Origin: Microbulbifer hydrolyticus | GTDB taxonomy: Bacteria; Pseudomonadota; Gammaproteobacteria; Pseudomonadales; Cellvibrionaceae | Direction of reading: 5' to 3' | NCBI RefSeq assembly: GCF_009931115.1 | Contig: NZ_CP047491.1 | Coordinates: forward strand, 2,493,501-2,557,500 | Length of the DNA: 64,000 nt | Shown: positions 38,142-48,392 of the stretch, one piece after another | Numbering within the stretch: the stretch's first letter is position 1 | Layout of the letters: the number at the start of each line of letters is the position of its first letter | Notes under the pieces: model-generated | Told to the model about the DNA's origin: nothing | The model's database searches: none | What the model saw: only the letters and a program-made list of their open reading frames with translations | Program-made: the position numbers and the translations under genes

Positions 38142-39821
38142 TCAGTCTTTGTTATTCATCTGGGCCTTGATCAGGTCACCGATAGTCGCCGGCTGAACCT
38201 GCTCAGCCTGCTTCTTGGTGTGATCCTTGATGGCCTGCTTCTCGTCGTCCTGATCCTTGGCTTTGATAGAGAGGCTGATCACGCGGTTCTTGCGATCCAC
38301 GCTGGTGATCTTGGTCTCGATCTCTTCGCCTTCTTTCAGGGCGTTGCGGGCGTCTTCAACACGGTCGCGGCTGATTTCAGAAGCGCGCAGTACGCCTTCT
38401 ACTTCGTCCGCCAGAGTGATGATGGCCTGCTTGGCATCCACTTCTTTGATGGTACCCATTACGATGCTGCCGCGATCGTTGGTAGCAACGTAGTCGGAGA
38501 ACGGATCGGACTCCAGCTGCTTGATACCCAGGGAGATACGCTCGCGATCGGAGTCGATACCCAGGATAACGGTTTCCAGCTCGTCACCTTTCTTGAACTT
38601 GCGTACGGCTTCTTCGCCAGCTTCGTTCCAGGAGATGTCGGACAGGTGAACCAGACCGTCGATGGCGCCGTCCAGACCGATGAAGATACCGAAGTCAGTG
38701 ATGGACTTGATCTTACCGGAGATCTTGTCGCCTTTAGCGAATTTACGCGCGAAGGCATCCCACGGATTTTCCTGGCACTGCTTGATACCCAGGGAGATAC
38801 GACGACGCTCTTCGTCGATATCCAGAATCATTACCTCGACTTCGTCGCCAACATTGACAACTTTGGACGGGTGAATGTTCTTGTTGGTCCAATCCATTTC
38901 GGAAACGTGCACCAGACCTTCCACACCTTCTTCCAGCTCGGCGAAACAGCCGTAGTCGGTCAGGTTGGTTACAACCGCCTTCACGCGGCTGTTTTCCGGG
39001 TAACGCTGCTTGATGGATACCCAGGGATCCTCGCCCAGCTGCTTGAGGCCCAGGGATACACGGCTGCGCTCGCGGTCGAACTTCAGAACCTTGACTTCGA
39101 TTTCGTCGCCAACGTTCACAATCTCGCTCGGGTGCTTGATGCGCTTCCACGCCATGTCGGTGATGTGCAGCAGGCCGTCGATACCGCCCAGATCTACGAA
39201 CGCGCCGTAGTCGGTCAGGTTCTTCACGATACCCTTGATCGCCATACCTTCTTGCAGGCTGGCCAGCAGCGCTTCGCGCTCTTCGCTGTTCGCAGCTTCC
39301 ATCACAGCGCGACGGGAAACCACAACGTTGTTGCGCTTCGCGTCCAGCTTGATCACTTTGAAGTCGAGCTCTTTGCCTTCCAGGTGCGCGGTGTCGCGAA
39401 CCGGACGAACGTCTACCAGAGAGCCAGGCAGGAATGCGCGGATGTTGGCCACGTCAACGGTGAAGCCACCTTTAACCTTGCCACTGATAACACCCTTAAC
39501 CACTTCGTCTGCAGCGTGTGCAGCGTCGAGGATTTTCCAAGCTTCAGCGCGCTTGGCTTTTTCGCGGGACAGACGGGTTTCACCGAAGCCATCTTCTACG
39601 GCTTCCAGAGCAACCTGTACTTCGTCGCCGATCTGCAGATCGACTTCGCCTTTTTCGTTTTTGAACTGCTCTGCCGGAATAACACCTTCAGACTTCAGGC
39701 CCGCGTGTACGGTTACCCAGTCTTTATCGATGTCGATAACCAAACCGGTCACGATAGCGCCAGGCGCCATCTCAACACTCTTCAAGCTCTCTTCAAATAA
39801 CTCAGCAAAGTTCTCGGTCAT
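38142..39821 (-). CDS. rpsA: 30S ribosomal protein S1
   Basis: The 559-residue protein has six S1 OB folds, each recognisable by blocks such as [40 protein letters not shown] and [21 protein letters not shown]1 brings mRNA to the small subunit. It ends with a short Lys/Gln-rich tail. It follows cmk after 220 bp, which contain a long hairpin. The 526-codon frame on the opposite strand is a shadow of its codon use. Confidence 0.98.
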   Translation of the reverse strand: MTENFAELFEESLKSVEMAPGAIVTGLVIDIDKDWVTVHAGLKSEGVIPAEQFKNEKGEVDLQIGDEVQVALEAVEDGFGETRLSREKAKRAEAWKILDAAHAADEVVKGVISGKVKGGFTVDVANIRAFLPGSLVDVRPVRDTAHLEGKELDFKVIKLDAKRNNVVVSRRAVMEAANSEEREALLASLQEGMAIKGIVKNLTDYGAFVDLGGIDGLLHITDMAWKRIKHPSEIVNVGDEIEVKVLKFDRERSRVSLGLKQLGEDPWVSIKQRYPENSRVKAVVTNLTDYGCFAELEEGVEGLVHVSEMDWTNKNIHPSKVVNVGDEVEVMILDIDEERRRISLGIKQCQENPWDAFARKFAKGDKISGKIKSITDFGIFIGLDGAIDGLVHLSDISWNEAGEEAVRKFKKGDELETVILGIDSDRERISLGIKQLESDPFSDYVATNDRGSIVMGTIKEVDAKQAIITLADEVEGVLRASEISRDRVEDARNALKEGEEIETKITSVDRKNRVISLSIKAKDQDDEKQAIKDHTKKQAEQVQPATIGDLIKAQMNNKD

Positions 39822-39918
39822 TACTCATACCTATATGGGTAGGCCCGGCCGTGGATGACTGTAAAGTAGTCGATCTTCAGCTCAGACCCTGCCGCGCTGC
39901 CAGTACGCGGGTTAGATT

Positions 39919-39962
39919 ACGACAGCGGCCGGGCAATTCTGGCTGATCCCGGCCGCTGTCGT
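39919..39962 (-). promoter_or_regulatory. Fifteen-bp hairpin in the cmk-rpsA gap
   Basis: ACGACAGCGGCCGGG and CCCGGCCGCTGTCGT form a perfect stem around a 14-base loop. On the minus strand it lies in the leader of rpsA, about 100 bases before its start. No T-run follows, so it is more likely a leader structure or RNA-stability element than a terminator. S1 regulates its own mRNA in E. coli through leader hairpins. Confidence 0.5.
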
Positions 39963-40041
39963 TAGAAAACTGATTGTAGAGACTGATCCTGATAAACGGG
40001 TCTCTGGTGCCCGTACTCTGGAATTCTGTTGTCAGTCTGGC

Positions 40042-40752
40042 TCACTGGATACGTTCATGTACCAGGTCGAGCACTTTTTGCAGAACATCGTTAATACCAA
40101 TGTCCGTGCTATCCAGCACTACGGCGTCTTCTGCCGGTGCCAGTGGGGAGGCTGTGCGGTTCATATCCCGGTCGTCCCGGGCGCGGATGTCCTCCAGCAG
40201 GTCGCGGAGGCTAACAGAAACCCCCCTACGCTGCAACTGATCAAAGCGCCGCTGGGCGCGCTCTTCCGCACTGGCCGTCAGGAAGATCTTGACCGGGGCG
40301 TCAGGAAAGACCGTGGTACCCATATCCCGCCCGTCGGCCACCAGCCCGGGAGGTGAACGAAAGTCTCGCTGGCGCTGCAGCAGCGCTTCGCGCACCGCGG
40401 GAATCGCCGCTACCTTCGACGCCGCCATACTCACACGCTCCATACGGATATCCCGGCTCACATCCTTACCCTCCAGTACGGCGGCAACCTCACCATTGGC
40501 CACCGCAAAGCGGATATCCAGATTGCCGGCGATTTCCGCCAGGCGCGCCTCGTCCGCCAGGTCGACGTCCGCATTGAGCGCTGCCAGAGCGGTGAGCCGG
40601 TAAAGTGCACCAGAGTCCAGCAAAGCGTAGCCGAGCTTGTCGGCCAGCAGCTTGGCGATAGTGCCTTTACCCGAGCCACTGGGACCGTCAATGGTGACCA
40701 CCGGGGCCTTGCCGGCTTCAGGGCTGGCTGCGTGCGTTATAGCTTGCGTCAT
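40042..40752 (-). CDS. cmk: Cytidylate kinase
   Basis: The 236-residue enzyme phosphorylates CMP and dCMP. The P-loop GPSGSGKGT is at about 23-31, then [11 protein letters not shown], the lid region [13 protein letters not shown] and [11 protein letters not shown]. It lies between the tyrA-aroA fusion and rpsA, as in many gammaproteobacteria. The ATG at 40752 has no clear Shine-Dalgarno and adds about 17 residues before the core; a later start is possible. Confidence 0.96.
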   Translation of the reverse strand: MTQAITHAASPEAGKAPVVTIDGPSGSGKGTIAKLLADKLGYALLDSGALYRLTALAALNADVDLADEARLAEIAGNLDIRFAVANGEVAAVLEGKDVSRDIRMERVSMAASKVAAIPAVREALLQRQRDFRSPPGLVADGRDMGTTVFPDAPVKIFLTASAEERAQRRFDQLQRRGVSVSLRDLLEDIRARDDRDMNRTASPLAPAEDAVVLDSTDIGINDVLQKVLDLVHERIQ

Positions 40753-40808
40753 AACTAATCAGTACTACGTTAGTTCTGTTGATTGCCGGTAATAGGATGG
40801 TGAAGCGC

Positions 40809-43082
40809 TCAGCGCACCACCAGTTTCATCCCGGCAGCGGTCGCCAGTTCGGCGAAGTTGGGAAAGGAAGTGGCCACATTGGCGCAGTGCCGGATGTGGA
40901 TGTCCGCGCCCGCGCGCAAGGCCGCCACCGCGAATGACATGGCGATCCGGTGATCACCAAGGCTATCCACTTCGCCACCACCAAATACCGCGCCTTGATC
41001 GCGACCACCCTTACCCTGGATCACAATGCCGTCCGGCGTCGGCTCTGCATCCACGCCCAGGATCTTGAGACCATCGGCCATGGCCTGAATGCGGTCGCTC
41101 TCCTTGACTCGAAGCTCTTCGGCGCCCGTGAGCACAGTCTCACCTTCCGCGCAGGATGCAGCGACGAAAATCGCCGGAAACTCGTCAATCGCCAAAGGCA
41201 CCTGATCTTCCGGAATCCTGATACCTTTCAGCGGCGCGTAACGCACCCGGATATCAGCCACCGGCTCACCACCCACCTCGCGGCGATTCTCAAGGGTAAT
41301 GTCGGCTCCCATTTCGCGCAGGATATTGATGGCGCCATCGCGGGTCGGGTTAATACCGACATGCTGCAGCAACACGTCGGAACCGGGCGCGATTGACGCA
41401 GCAACCATAAAGAAGGTGGCGGAAGATATATCCGCAGGTACATCGATATGGCAGGCCGCGAGCGTACCGCCACCCTTGAGGCTGGCTCGCGGCCCGTCGC
41501 GCTGCACCTCATAGCCAAACCCGGACAGCATACGCTCGGTGTGATCGCGCGTCGGCGCCGGTTCGGTTGTACTGGTTTCCCCATCCGCATACAGGCCCGC
41601 CAGCAAAACGCAGGATTTTACCTGGGCACTGGCCATGGGCAGTGTGTAATCAATCGCCTTCAGCTGCTGGCCTCCGTTGATCTTGAGCGGCGGGCGGCCG
41701 CCCTCCCCGGTTTCCACACTCGCGCCCATCTCCCGCAACGGGTTCGCCACGCGATTCATCGGGCGCTTTGACAGGGACTCGTCACCGGTGAGCACCGTAT
41801 CGAACTTCTGCCCGGCCAGCAGGCCGGCGAGCAGCCGCATGGAAGTACCGGAGTTTCCAACATATAAAGGGCCCGGAGGTGCTTGCAGCCCGTGCATACC
41901 GACGCCGTGAATGGTGACACGACCGCCAACCGGCCCCTCGATCACCACGCCCATATCGCGGAAAGATTGCAGGGTCGCCAGTGCGTCCTCCCCCTCCAGA
42001 AATCCTTCCACCTCGGTAACACCTTCAGCCAGAGAGCCCAGCATGATCGAGCGGTGAGACATGGATTTATCACCCGGGACCCGGAGATCGCCATTCACAG
42101 CACCGCCCGGCTGGGCGACAAAAGTTACTTCCTTCGCTTCCATAGTTTCCGTATACGCTTTTTTGGCCAGCATTTTCGTGAAGTGATCCCGCGCCGCCTT
42201 GGCCCGGGTAAATACTCCCATCAGGTGTTCGCTGTCGCCGCTGGCAATGGCACTGCGCAGGGAGCCCAGATTGGAGGTGTAGAGATCGATGGATTTTAAA
42301 ATCGCATCCCGGTTGGCGAGCATGATATCCCGCCACATCACCGGATCGCTGGAGGCGATACGGGTAAAGTCCCGAAAGCCGCCCGCAGCATACCTAAAGA
42401 TGTTTTCGTTCTCCGCGTCGTGCGCCAGAGTATCGACGAGACCGAAAGCAATGACATGGGGTAGATGACTGGTGGCCGCGAGCACCTCATCGTGCTCCGC
42501 CACCGGCATATTCAGCACCTCGGCGCCGACAGCTTCCCACATGGCCTGAATGCGCCCGGCATGTTCCGCACCGGTATTTTCATCCGGCGTCAGGATAATG
42601 CGGTGGGCAATATAGAGATCGTCGCGCGCCGCAGTAACGCCACTCTGTTCAGATCCGGCAATCGGGTGGCCCGGCACCAGGAACGGTGGCACCTGACCCC
42701 AGACATTTCTTGCTGCAGCAATCACACTGCCTTTTACGCTGGCACCATCCGTAACCGTAACGCCTTCCGGGATGCCGTCCTTCAGTTGTGCGAACACGGC
42801 CTCCACCGCAAGGGTGGGAACAGACACAAAGATCACATCCCCCGCTTCCAGCTCCGGCAGTATTGCACCGACATCCGTGACTGCGCGATCAACCACTCCG
42901 AGCGCCACCGCCTGCTCACAGGTTTGCGCCCGGCGTGCCACACCGATCACTTCGCGACAGCCACTGGCAGCCTTGAGGCCAAGTGCGAGGCTTCCGCCAA
43001 TCAGGCCGATCCCCACAACGACCAGCCGGCCGATCACACCGCCCGAGGCATCCTGCCCAACTTGCTTCCGCTCCTGCGACAT
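40809..43082 (-). CDS. Fused prephenate dehydrogenase / EPSP synthase
   Basis: The 757-residue fusion of TyrA and AroA has a dehydrogenase part (about 1-305) with VVVGIGLIGGSLALGLK, a DGASVKGSV segment and GSEQSGVTAAR. The EPSP synthase starts near 318 (PGGAVNGDLRVPGDKSMSHR), with LYVGNSGTSMRLL, FMVAAS and the late RVKESDRIQAM and LGDHRIAMS motifs. Such fusions occur in Pseudomonas and relatives. TyrA makes 4-hydroxyphenylpyruvate for tyrosine and AroA makes EPSP for chorismate, so an early and a late step are joined. pheA ends immediately before its start codon (TAA-ATG). Confidence 0.95.
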   Translation of the reverse strand: MSQERKQVGQDASGGVIGRLVVVGIGLIGGSLALGLKAASGCREVIGVARRAQTCEQAVALGVVDRAVTDVGAILPELEAGDVIFVSVPTLAVEAVFAQLKDGIPEGVTVTDGASVKGSVIAAARNVWGQVPPFLVPGHPIAGSEQSGVTAARDDLYIAHRIILTPDENTGAEHAGRIQAMWEAVGAEVLNMPVAEHDEVLAATSHLPHVIAFGLVDTLAHDAENENIFRYAAGGFRDFTRIASSDPVMWRDIMLANRDAILKSIDLYTSNLGSLRSAIASGDSEHLMGVFTRAKAARDHFTKMLAKKAYTETMEAKEVTFVAQPGGAVNGDLRVPGDKSMSHRSIMLGSLAEGVTEVEGFLEGEDALATLQSFRDMGVVIEGPVGGRVTIHGVGMHGLQAPPGPLYVGNSGTSMRLLAGLLAGQKFDTVLTGDESLSKRPMNRVANPLREMGASVETGEGGRPPLKINGGQQLKAIDYTLPMASAQVKSCVLLAGLYADGETSTTEPAPTRDHTERMLSGFGYEVQRDGPRASLKGGGTLAACHIDVPADISSATFFMVAASIAPGSDVLLQHVGINPTRDGAINILREMGADITLENRREVGGEPVADIRVRYAPLKGIRIPEDQVPLAIDEFPAIFVAASCAEGETVLTGAEELRVKESDRIQAMADGLKILGVDAEPTPDGIVIQGKGGRDQGAVFGGGEVDSLGDHRIAMSFAVAALRAGADIHIRHCANVATSFPNFAELATAAGMKLVVR

Positions 43083-44186
43083 TTACAGTACTCCGCGCGG
43101 GTAAGAGCCCAGTACTTTCATATCCGATGCGCAGGCGCCAACATCCTTGAGCGCCGCCGCCACATTGTCACTGTCGCGATGGCCGACAAAATCGATAAAG
43201 AAAACGTAGGTCCAGTTGCCGCTCTGCGCCGGTCGGGTTTCCACCCGGGTCAGGTCTATTTTGTGATTCTGGAACGGCACCAGCAGGTCATGCAATGCAC
43301 CCGGTTCATTGCGCATGGAAACCATCAGCGAGGTCTTGTCATCGCCGCTCGCTGGCACCGCCTGGGAGCCGATGATCAGGAAGCGGGTGGAGTTATCCGG
43401 GCGGTCTTCAATTTTTTCGTTGAGGACTTTCAGTCCGTACAGTTCTGCCGCCATATCACCAGCAATGGCCGCCGCATTCCACTCGCCTTTTACACGCTTG
43501 GCCGCTTCCGCATTACTGGCAACGGCAATCCGCTCAACATTGGGGTAATAGGAATCCAGCCATTTGCGACACTGCGCAAGACTCTGGGCATGGGAATAAA
43601 TACGCGTAATGGACTCTTGGCGTGTGATATCTGAAATCATCAGGTGCTGGTGAATCCGCAACTCCACCTCACCACAGATCTGCAGATTGGACGTCATGAA
43701 ATTGTCCAGGGTGTGATTGACCACCCCCTCGGTGGAGTTTTCCACCGGGACCACACCATAATTCACCGCACCGGCTTCCACTTCACGGAACACTTCATCA
43801 ATGGCCGCCAGGGGTTTGGAAACCGCCGAGTGGCCGAAGTGCTTCAGGGCCGCCTGCTGGGTGAAGGTCCCCTCCGGGCCGAGATAAGCCACTTTGATCG
43901 GCTCTTCCAGGGCCAGGCAGGCCGACATGATTTCGCGGAACAAACGCGCCATTTCTTCACCGGTCAGCGGTCCCGGATTGCGCTCCATGGCCCGACGCAG
44001 CACCTGCGCCTCACGCTCGGGCCGGTAATACAGTGCATCCTCACCGTTACGCTTTTTCACTTCTGCCACTTCCAGCGCGCAGTTGGCACGCTCGGAAATC
44101 AGTCGTGCAATTTCGCTGTCGATACCGTCAATGCGATCGCGCAGCTCGAGCAAACGCTCATCTTGCGGCGGCTTTTGTTCAGACAT
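43083..44186 (-). CDS. pheA: Chorismate mutase / prephenate dehydratase
   Basis: The 367-residue bifunctional P-protein has an AroQ-type chorismate mutase at about 10-95 (LRDRIDGIDSEIARLISERA), a prephenate dehydratase at about 96-280 (YLGPEGTFTQQAALKHFG, VPVENSTEG, NSTRFLII) and an ACT domain from about 285 (GALHDLLVPF, ETRPAQ). It commits chorismate to phenylalanine, and the ACT domain is the site of feedback inhibition by Phe. It lies between serC and the tyrA-aroA fusion; the hisC2 gene found here in P. aeruginosa is missing. Confidence 0.97.
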   Translation of the reverse strand: MSEQKPPQDERLLELRDRIDGIDSEIARLISERANCALEVAEVKKRNGEDALYYRPEREAQVLRRAMERNPGPLTGEEMARLFREIMSACLALEEPIKVAYLGPEGTFTQQAALKHFGHSAVSKPLAAIDEVFREVEAGAVNYGVVPVENSTEGVVNHTLDNFMTSNLQICGEVELRIHQHLMISDITRQESITRIYSHAQSLAQCRKWLDSYYPNVERIAVASNAEAAKRVKGEWNAAAIAGDMAAELYGLKVLNEKIEDRPDNSTRFLIIGSQAVPASGDDKTSLMVSMRNEPGALHDLLVPFQNHKIDLTRVETRPAQSGNWTYVFFIDFVGHRDSDNVAAALKDVGACASDMKVLGSYPRGVL

Positions 44187-44220
44187 AACTTTCGCCTAAG
44201 TACTTGAATCTGTAATCGAA

Positions 44221-45300
44221 TTAACCGTTGCGCTGCTCGAAGTCCGCCATAAAGGACACCAGCGCTTCCACTGCTTCCAACGGAACCGCGTTGTACAGGG
44301 AGGCACGCATACCGCCTACCGAGCGATGCCCCTTGAGCGCCAGCAGGCCCGCTTCCTCGGATTCTTTCAGGAACAGCTTGTCCAGACTGTCGTCCGCCAG
44401 CACAAAAGGCACGTTCATGCGCGAACGACTCTCGACCGCCACCGGGCTGGAGTAGAAGTCACTGCGATCAAGAAAGTCGTACAGCATTTGCGACTTCTTC
44501 TGACTGAGTGCCGCCATTGCCTCAACACCCCCCTGGGCTTTCAACCATTTAAACACCAGCCCGGACAGGTACCAGGCAAAGGTGGGCGGCGTGTTGTCCA
44601 TGGACTGCCCTTCCGCGGCTACTTTCCAGCTAAGACTGCGCGGAATATCCGGTAGCGAGCGGTCCAGCAGATCGTCCCGCACAATTCCTACCGCGATACC
44701 GGAGGGGCCAATATTTTTCTGCGCGCCCGCATAGATGAAGCCGTATTTTTCTACCGGGATCGGCTGCGACAGAATCGTTGACGACATATCCGCAACCAGC
44801 GGACTGTTCACTTCAGGGATATACGGAAACTCCACGCCACCAATGGTCTCGTTGGGCGTATAGTGGAAATACGCCGCATCCTTGCTCTCCCGCCAGGCAT
44901 CCGCAGCGGGCGCGTAGGAAAAATTACGGTCTTCGGAGGAGGCCACAACATTCACCTCTCCAAAGCGACCCGCTTCCTTGATGGCCTTTTCAGCCCACTG
45001 GCCGGTGTGTATATAGTCAGCGCTCTTGCTGCCCGCACCAAACAGGTTCCACGGAATGGCACTGAACTGACCGGTAGCGCCCCCCTGCAAAAACAGCACC
45101 TTGTAGTTGTCAGGAATACACAACAGATCCCGCAAGTCCTGCTCGGCCTCTTCGGCCACCGTGGTAAATTCTGGCGAGCGGTGGCTGACCTCCATAACCG
45201 AGCAACCAACGCCCTGCCAATCCAACAACTCTTCCTGAGCCTGCCGCAATACCGGTTCCGGTAACGCCGCTGGTCCCGCACAGAAATTAAACTTCCTCAT
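44221..45300 (-). CDS. serC: Phosphoserine aminotransferase
   Basis: The 359-residue PLP enzyme of class V has FNFCAGPAALPEPVL, MEVSHRSPEF, LFLQGGATGQF, the PLP lysine in YAGAQKNIGPSG and the C-terminal LKGHRSVGGMRASLYNA. It makes phosphoserine and also serves pyridoxine synthesis. The ATG at 45300 gives the family start MRKFNFCAG; the longer frame adds 20 unrelated residues. The order gyrA-serC-pheA is the conserved pseudomonad arrangement. Confidence 0.97.
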   Translation of the reverse strand: MRKFNFCAGPAALPEPVLRQAQEELLDWQGVGCSVMEVSHRSPEFTTVAEEAEQDLRDLLCIPDNYKVLFLQGGATGQFSAIPWNLFGAGSKSADYIHTGQWAEKAIKEAGRFGEVNVVASSEDRNFSYAPAADAWRESKDAAYFHYTPNETIGGVEFPYIPEVNSPLVADMSSTILSQPIPVEKYGFIYAGAQKNIGPSGIAVGIVRDDLLDRSLPDIPRSLSWKVAAEGQSMDNTPPTFAWYLSGLVFKWLKAQGGVEAMAALSQKKSQMLYDFLDRSDFYSSPVAVESRSRMNVPFVLADDSLDKLFLKESEEAGLLALKGHRSVGGMRASLYNAVPLEAVEALVSFMADFEQRNG

Positions 45301-45510
45301 CAATGCACTTCCACAGAAGAAAACAAATTTGCGAGCAGCACCGGCAACCCTGCACTCCAATGCCTGACTGGCAGGCGTTCGCCAGGGTTCCCAGAGGCGC
45401 TCTGAATTAAAAATTCGAAAGATTCCGCATTTCCGAAAGTCCCAGCCGTCAAATTTGGCCAGCTGAGTTACAAGCCTTTCGCCCGGGCGGAATTTGCGCC
45501 CAACAAAGCC

Positions 45511-45541
45511 AAAAAAGGCCGCGAGATTTCGCAGCCTTTTT
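45511..45541 (-). terminator. Terminator after gyrA
   Basis: On the minus strand AAAAAGGCTGCGA, a short AATC loop and TCGCGGCCTTTTTT form an intrinsic terminator about 20 bases after the gyrA stop. It separates gyrA from serC. Confidence 0.85.
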
Positions 45542-45563
45542 GGGGGTCAACCGGGTTCAGACA

Positions 45564-48146
45564 TTACTCCTCGACGGCGCCATCTTCGGCCGCGTCAGCG
45601 CCTTCACCCTCGGGGTCTTCGGCTTCCTGGATCCGCGCCAGCCCCACCAGGTTTTCGTTCTCCTTCAACCGGATCACACGAACACCCTGGGTATTGCGCC
45701 CCAGCACGGAAACCTCATCCACCCGCGTCCGCACCAGGGTTCCCTGGTCGGAAATCAGCATAATCTCCTCACCCGGATGCACCTGACAGGCGCCTACCAG
45801 TGCACCATTACGCTCGCTTTCGGCAATCGCAATCACGCCCTGGGTGCCGCGGCCTTTGGTGGGGAAATCTGAGGTGTCCGTGCGCTTGCCGTAACCATTC
45901 TCGGTAGCCATCATCACCGAGCCACCCTCTTCCGGGATGACCATGGCGATTACGTGGACGCCATCCGCCATACGGATACCGCGCACACCGCGGGATACAC
46001 GCCCCATGGAGCGTACATTTTCTTCCGCAAAACGGGCCGCCTTACCGGCACTGGTCAGCAGCAACACATCGCGGCTGCCGTCGGTGATCGCCGTGGCAAC
46101 CAGTCGGTCCCCTTCCTCAAGCTCGATTGCACGCAGACCTACGCTGCGCGGACGAGAGAAGGCGGTGAGCGGAGTTTTCTTTACCGTACCGTTGGCGGTA
46201 GCAAAGAATATAAAGTGGTCTTCATCGTACTCGGACACCGGCATCAGGCTGCTGATACGCTCGCCCTCTTCCAGCGGCAACATATTCACCATCGGACGAC
46301 CGCGCGACGCGCGCCCGGCGGTAGGCACTTCGTAAACCTTCAGCCAGTACACCTTGCCGTGATTGGAGAAACACAGGATGGTGTCGTGAGAATTGGCAAT
46401 CAGCAGGTGTTCGACGAAGTCCTCGTCTTTCACCTGGGTGGCCGACTTACCCATACCACCACGGCGTTGCGCCTGGTAATCCGCCAGCGGCTGGCTCTTG
46501 GCGTAACCGCCATGAGAGATAGTCACCACCTTGTCTTCCGGGGTAATCAGGTCTTCAACCGAGAGATCCTGACGGGAAGCCACGATGTCGGTGCGACGCT
46601 CATCGCCGTACTCTTTTTCCAGCACTTCCAGCTCTTCGCGGATCACCTGCATCAGGCGCTCCGGGCTACCCAGAATCTCCAGGTATTCGGCAATCTGCTC
46701 CAGGCGTTCGCTGTATTCCGCCAGTAGCTTGTCATGCTCCATACCGGTCAGGCGGTGCAGGCGCAGCTCGAGGATCGCCTGCGCCTGGGCCGGCGAGAGA
46801 TAGTAGCCGTCGTCGCGCAGACCGAACTCTTTGGGCAAATCGTCAGGGCGGCAGGCATCGGCACCGGCACGCTCCAGGAACTGCTGGACCTCACCCACCG
46901 GCCAGCCTTTCGCCAGCAACGCTTCCCGCGCTTCTGCCGGGGTGGCGGAAGATTTGATCAGCTCGATTACCGGATCGATATTGGAGATGGCGATCGCCAG
47001 GCCTTCCAGGATGTGCCCGCGCTCGCGCGCTTTGCGCAGCAGGTACACGGTACGGCGGGTCACTACTTCCTGACGGTGACGGATAAAGTATTCGAGCAAC
47101 TGCTTCAGGTTCAGCAGTTTGGGCTGGCCATCCACCAGCGCCACCATGTTGATACCGAACACGCTTTCCAGCTGGGTCTGGGAATAGAGGTTGTTCAGAA
47201 CCACATCGCCCAGCTCGCCGCGCTTGAGCTCGATAACCACACGCAGCCCGTCTTTATCGGACTCGTCGCGCAGCTCGGAAATACCTTCGATTTTCTTGTC
47301 TTTTACCAGCTCGGCGATGCGCTCGATCAGGCGCGCCTTGTTCAGCTGGTAGGGAATTTCGTGGATGACGATGGTCTCGCGGCTCGTTTTTTCATCCCGC
47401 AGGACTTCCGCCTTGGCGCGGATATAGATACGGCCACGACCAGTGCGATACGCCATCAGGATACCGGCACGACCATTGATAGTGGCACCGGTGGGGAAAT
47501 CAGGGCCCGGGATATATTCCATCAGGTCATCGACGGACAGTTCGCTGTTGTCGATCAGCGCCAGGCAGCCGCGCACCACTTCACTCATGTTGTGGGGCGG
47601 GATATTGGTGGCCATACCCACCGCAATACCGGAGGAACCGTTTACCAGCAGGTTCGGCACACGCGACGGCAGCACTTCCGGCATCTGCTCGGAACCGTCG
47701 TAGTTGTCGACGAAGTTGACGGTTTCCTTGTCCAGATCCGACAGCAACTCGTGTGCGAGCTTGTCCATGCGGATCTCGGTATAACGCATTGCCGCCGCGC
47801 TATCGCCGTCGATGGAACCGAAGTTGCCCTGGCCATCTACCAGCATGTAACGCAGGGAGAACGGTTGAGCCATACGCACGATGGTGTCGTACACCGCACT
47901 GTCACCGTGCGGGTGGTACTTACCGATTACGTCACCCACCACACGGGCGGACTTCTTGTAGGGCTTGTTCCAGTCGTTTTTCAGTTCGTTCATGGCGAAG
48001 AGCACACGGCGGTGCACCGGCTTCAGACCGTCGCGCACATCGGGCAACGCACGGCCGACAATCACGCTCATCGCATAGTCGAGGTAGGATTGCTTCAGCT
48101 CTTCTTCGATATTGATCGGAGAAATTTCTTTGGCTAATTCGCCCAT
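45564..48146 (-). CDS. gyrA: DNA gyrase subunit A
   Basis: Gyrase A has about 860 residues. It has the breakage-reunion domain with the active Tyr in AMRYTEIRM, the hinge and tower regions, and a C-terminal pinwheel with the GyrA box QRRGGMGKS near 560. The quinolone-resistance region reads [11 protein letters not shown], with Ser and Asp at the positions equivalent to E. coli Ser83 and Asp87, so no resistance change is seen there. I prefer the second ATG (48146, [20 protein letters not shown]): AAGGA touches the first ATG at 48158 but is suitably spaced for this one. The C terminus is acidic. Confidence 0.97.
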   Translation of the reverse strand: MGELAKEISPINIEEELKQSYLDYAMSVIVGRALPDVRDGLKPVHRRVLFAMNELKNDWNKPYKKSARVVGDVIGKYHPHGDSAVYDTIVRMAQPFSLRYMLVDGQGNFGSIDGDSAAAMRYTEIRMDKLAHELLSDLDKETVNFVDNYDGSEQMPEVLPSRVPNLLVNGSSGIAVGMATNIPPHNMSEVVRGCLALIDNSELSVDDLMEYIPGPDFPTGATINGRAGILMAYRTGRGRIYIRAKAEVLRDEKTSRETIVIHEIPYQLNKARLIERIAELVKDKKIEGISELRDESDKDGLRVVIELKRGELGDVVLNNLYSQTQLESVFGINMVALVDGQPKLLNLKQLLEYFIRHRQEVVTRRTVYLLRKARERGHILEGLAIAISNIDPVIELIKSSATPAEAREALLAKGWPVGEVQQFLERAGADACRPDDLPKEFGLRDDGYYLSPAQAQAILELRLHRLTGMEHDKLLAEYSERLEQIAEYLEILGSPERLMQVIREELEVLEKEYGDERRTDIVASRQDLSVEDLITPEDKVVTISHGGYAKSQPLADYQAQRRGGMGKSATQVKDEDFVEHLLIANSHDTILCFSNHGKVYWLKVYEVPTAGRASRGRPMVNMLPLEEGERISSLMPVSEYDEDHFIFFATANGTVKKTPLTAFSRPRSVGLRAIELEEGDRLVATAITDGSRDVLLLTSAGKAARFAEENVRSMGRVSRGVRGIRMADGVHVIAMVIPEEGGSVMMATENGYGKRTDTSDFPTKGRGTQGVIAIAESERNGALVGACQVHPGEEIMLISDQGTLVRTRVDEVSVLGRNTQGVRVIRLKENENLVGLARIQEAEDPEGEGADAAEDGAVEE

Positions 48147-48392
48147 ATTTTCAGGCATTCCTTATCGTTAACGCCGCCAGCAGGGCTGGCCCCCTCAAAA
48201 GCCCCGGCGGTACACCCTCCATCGGGCGGCACAGCCAAAGGCCGGGAAACAGGCGGGGCTCACTGGTCACAGCCCCGATCAAGCGGGCGATTCTACCACA
48301 ATTGGCGCCGCGTAGGACGACTTGTAGAGACTTGTTCACGCCGACGCGCACCGTTAAAGTCAGCGGCTTTCCATCGGAACAAAAAACACACA

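Noticed and set aside
38220..39800. 526-codon open frame opposite rpsA
   Set aside because: It is a shadow of the six S1 repeats, with repeated DTQGDT-type stretches that are the reverse of conserved S1 codons.
46734..48137. 467-codon open frame opposite gyrA
   Set aside because: It is antisense to gyrA and matches no protein pattern.
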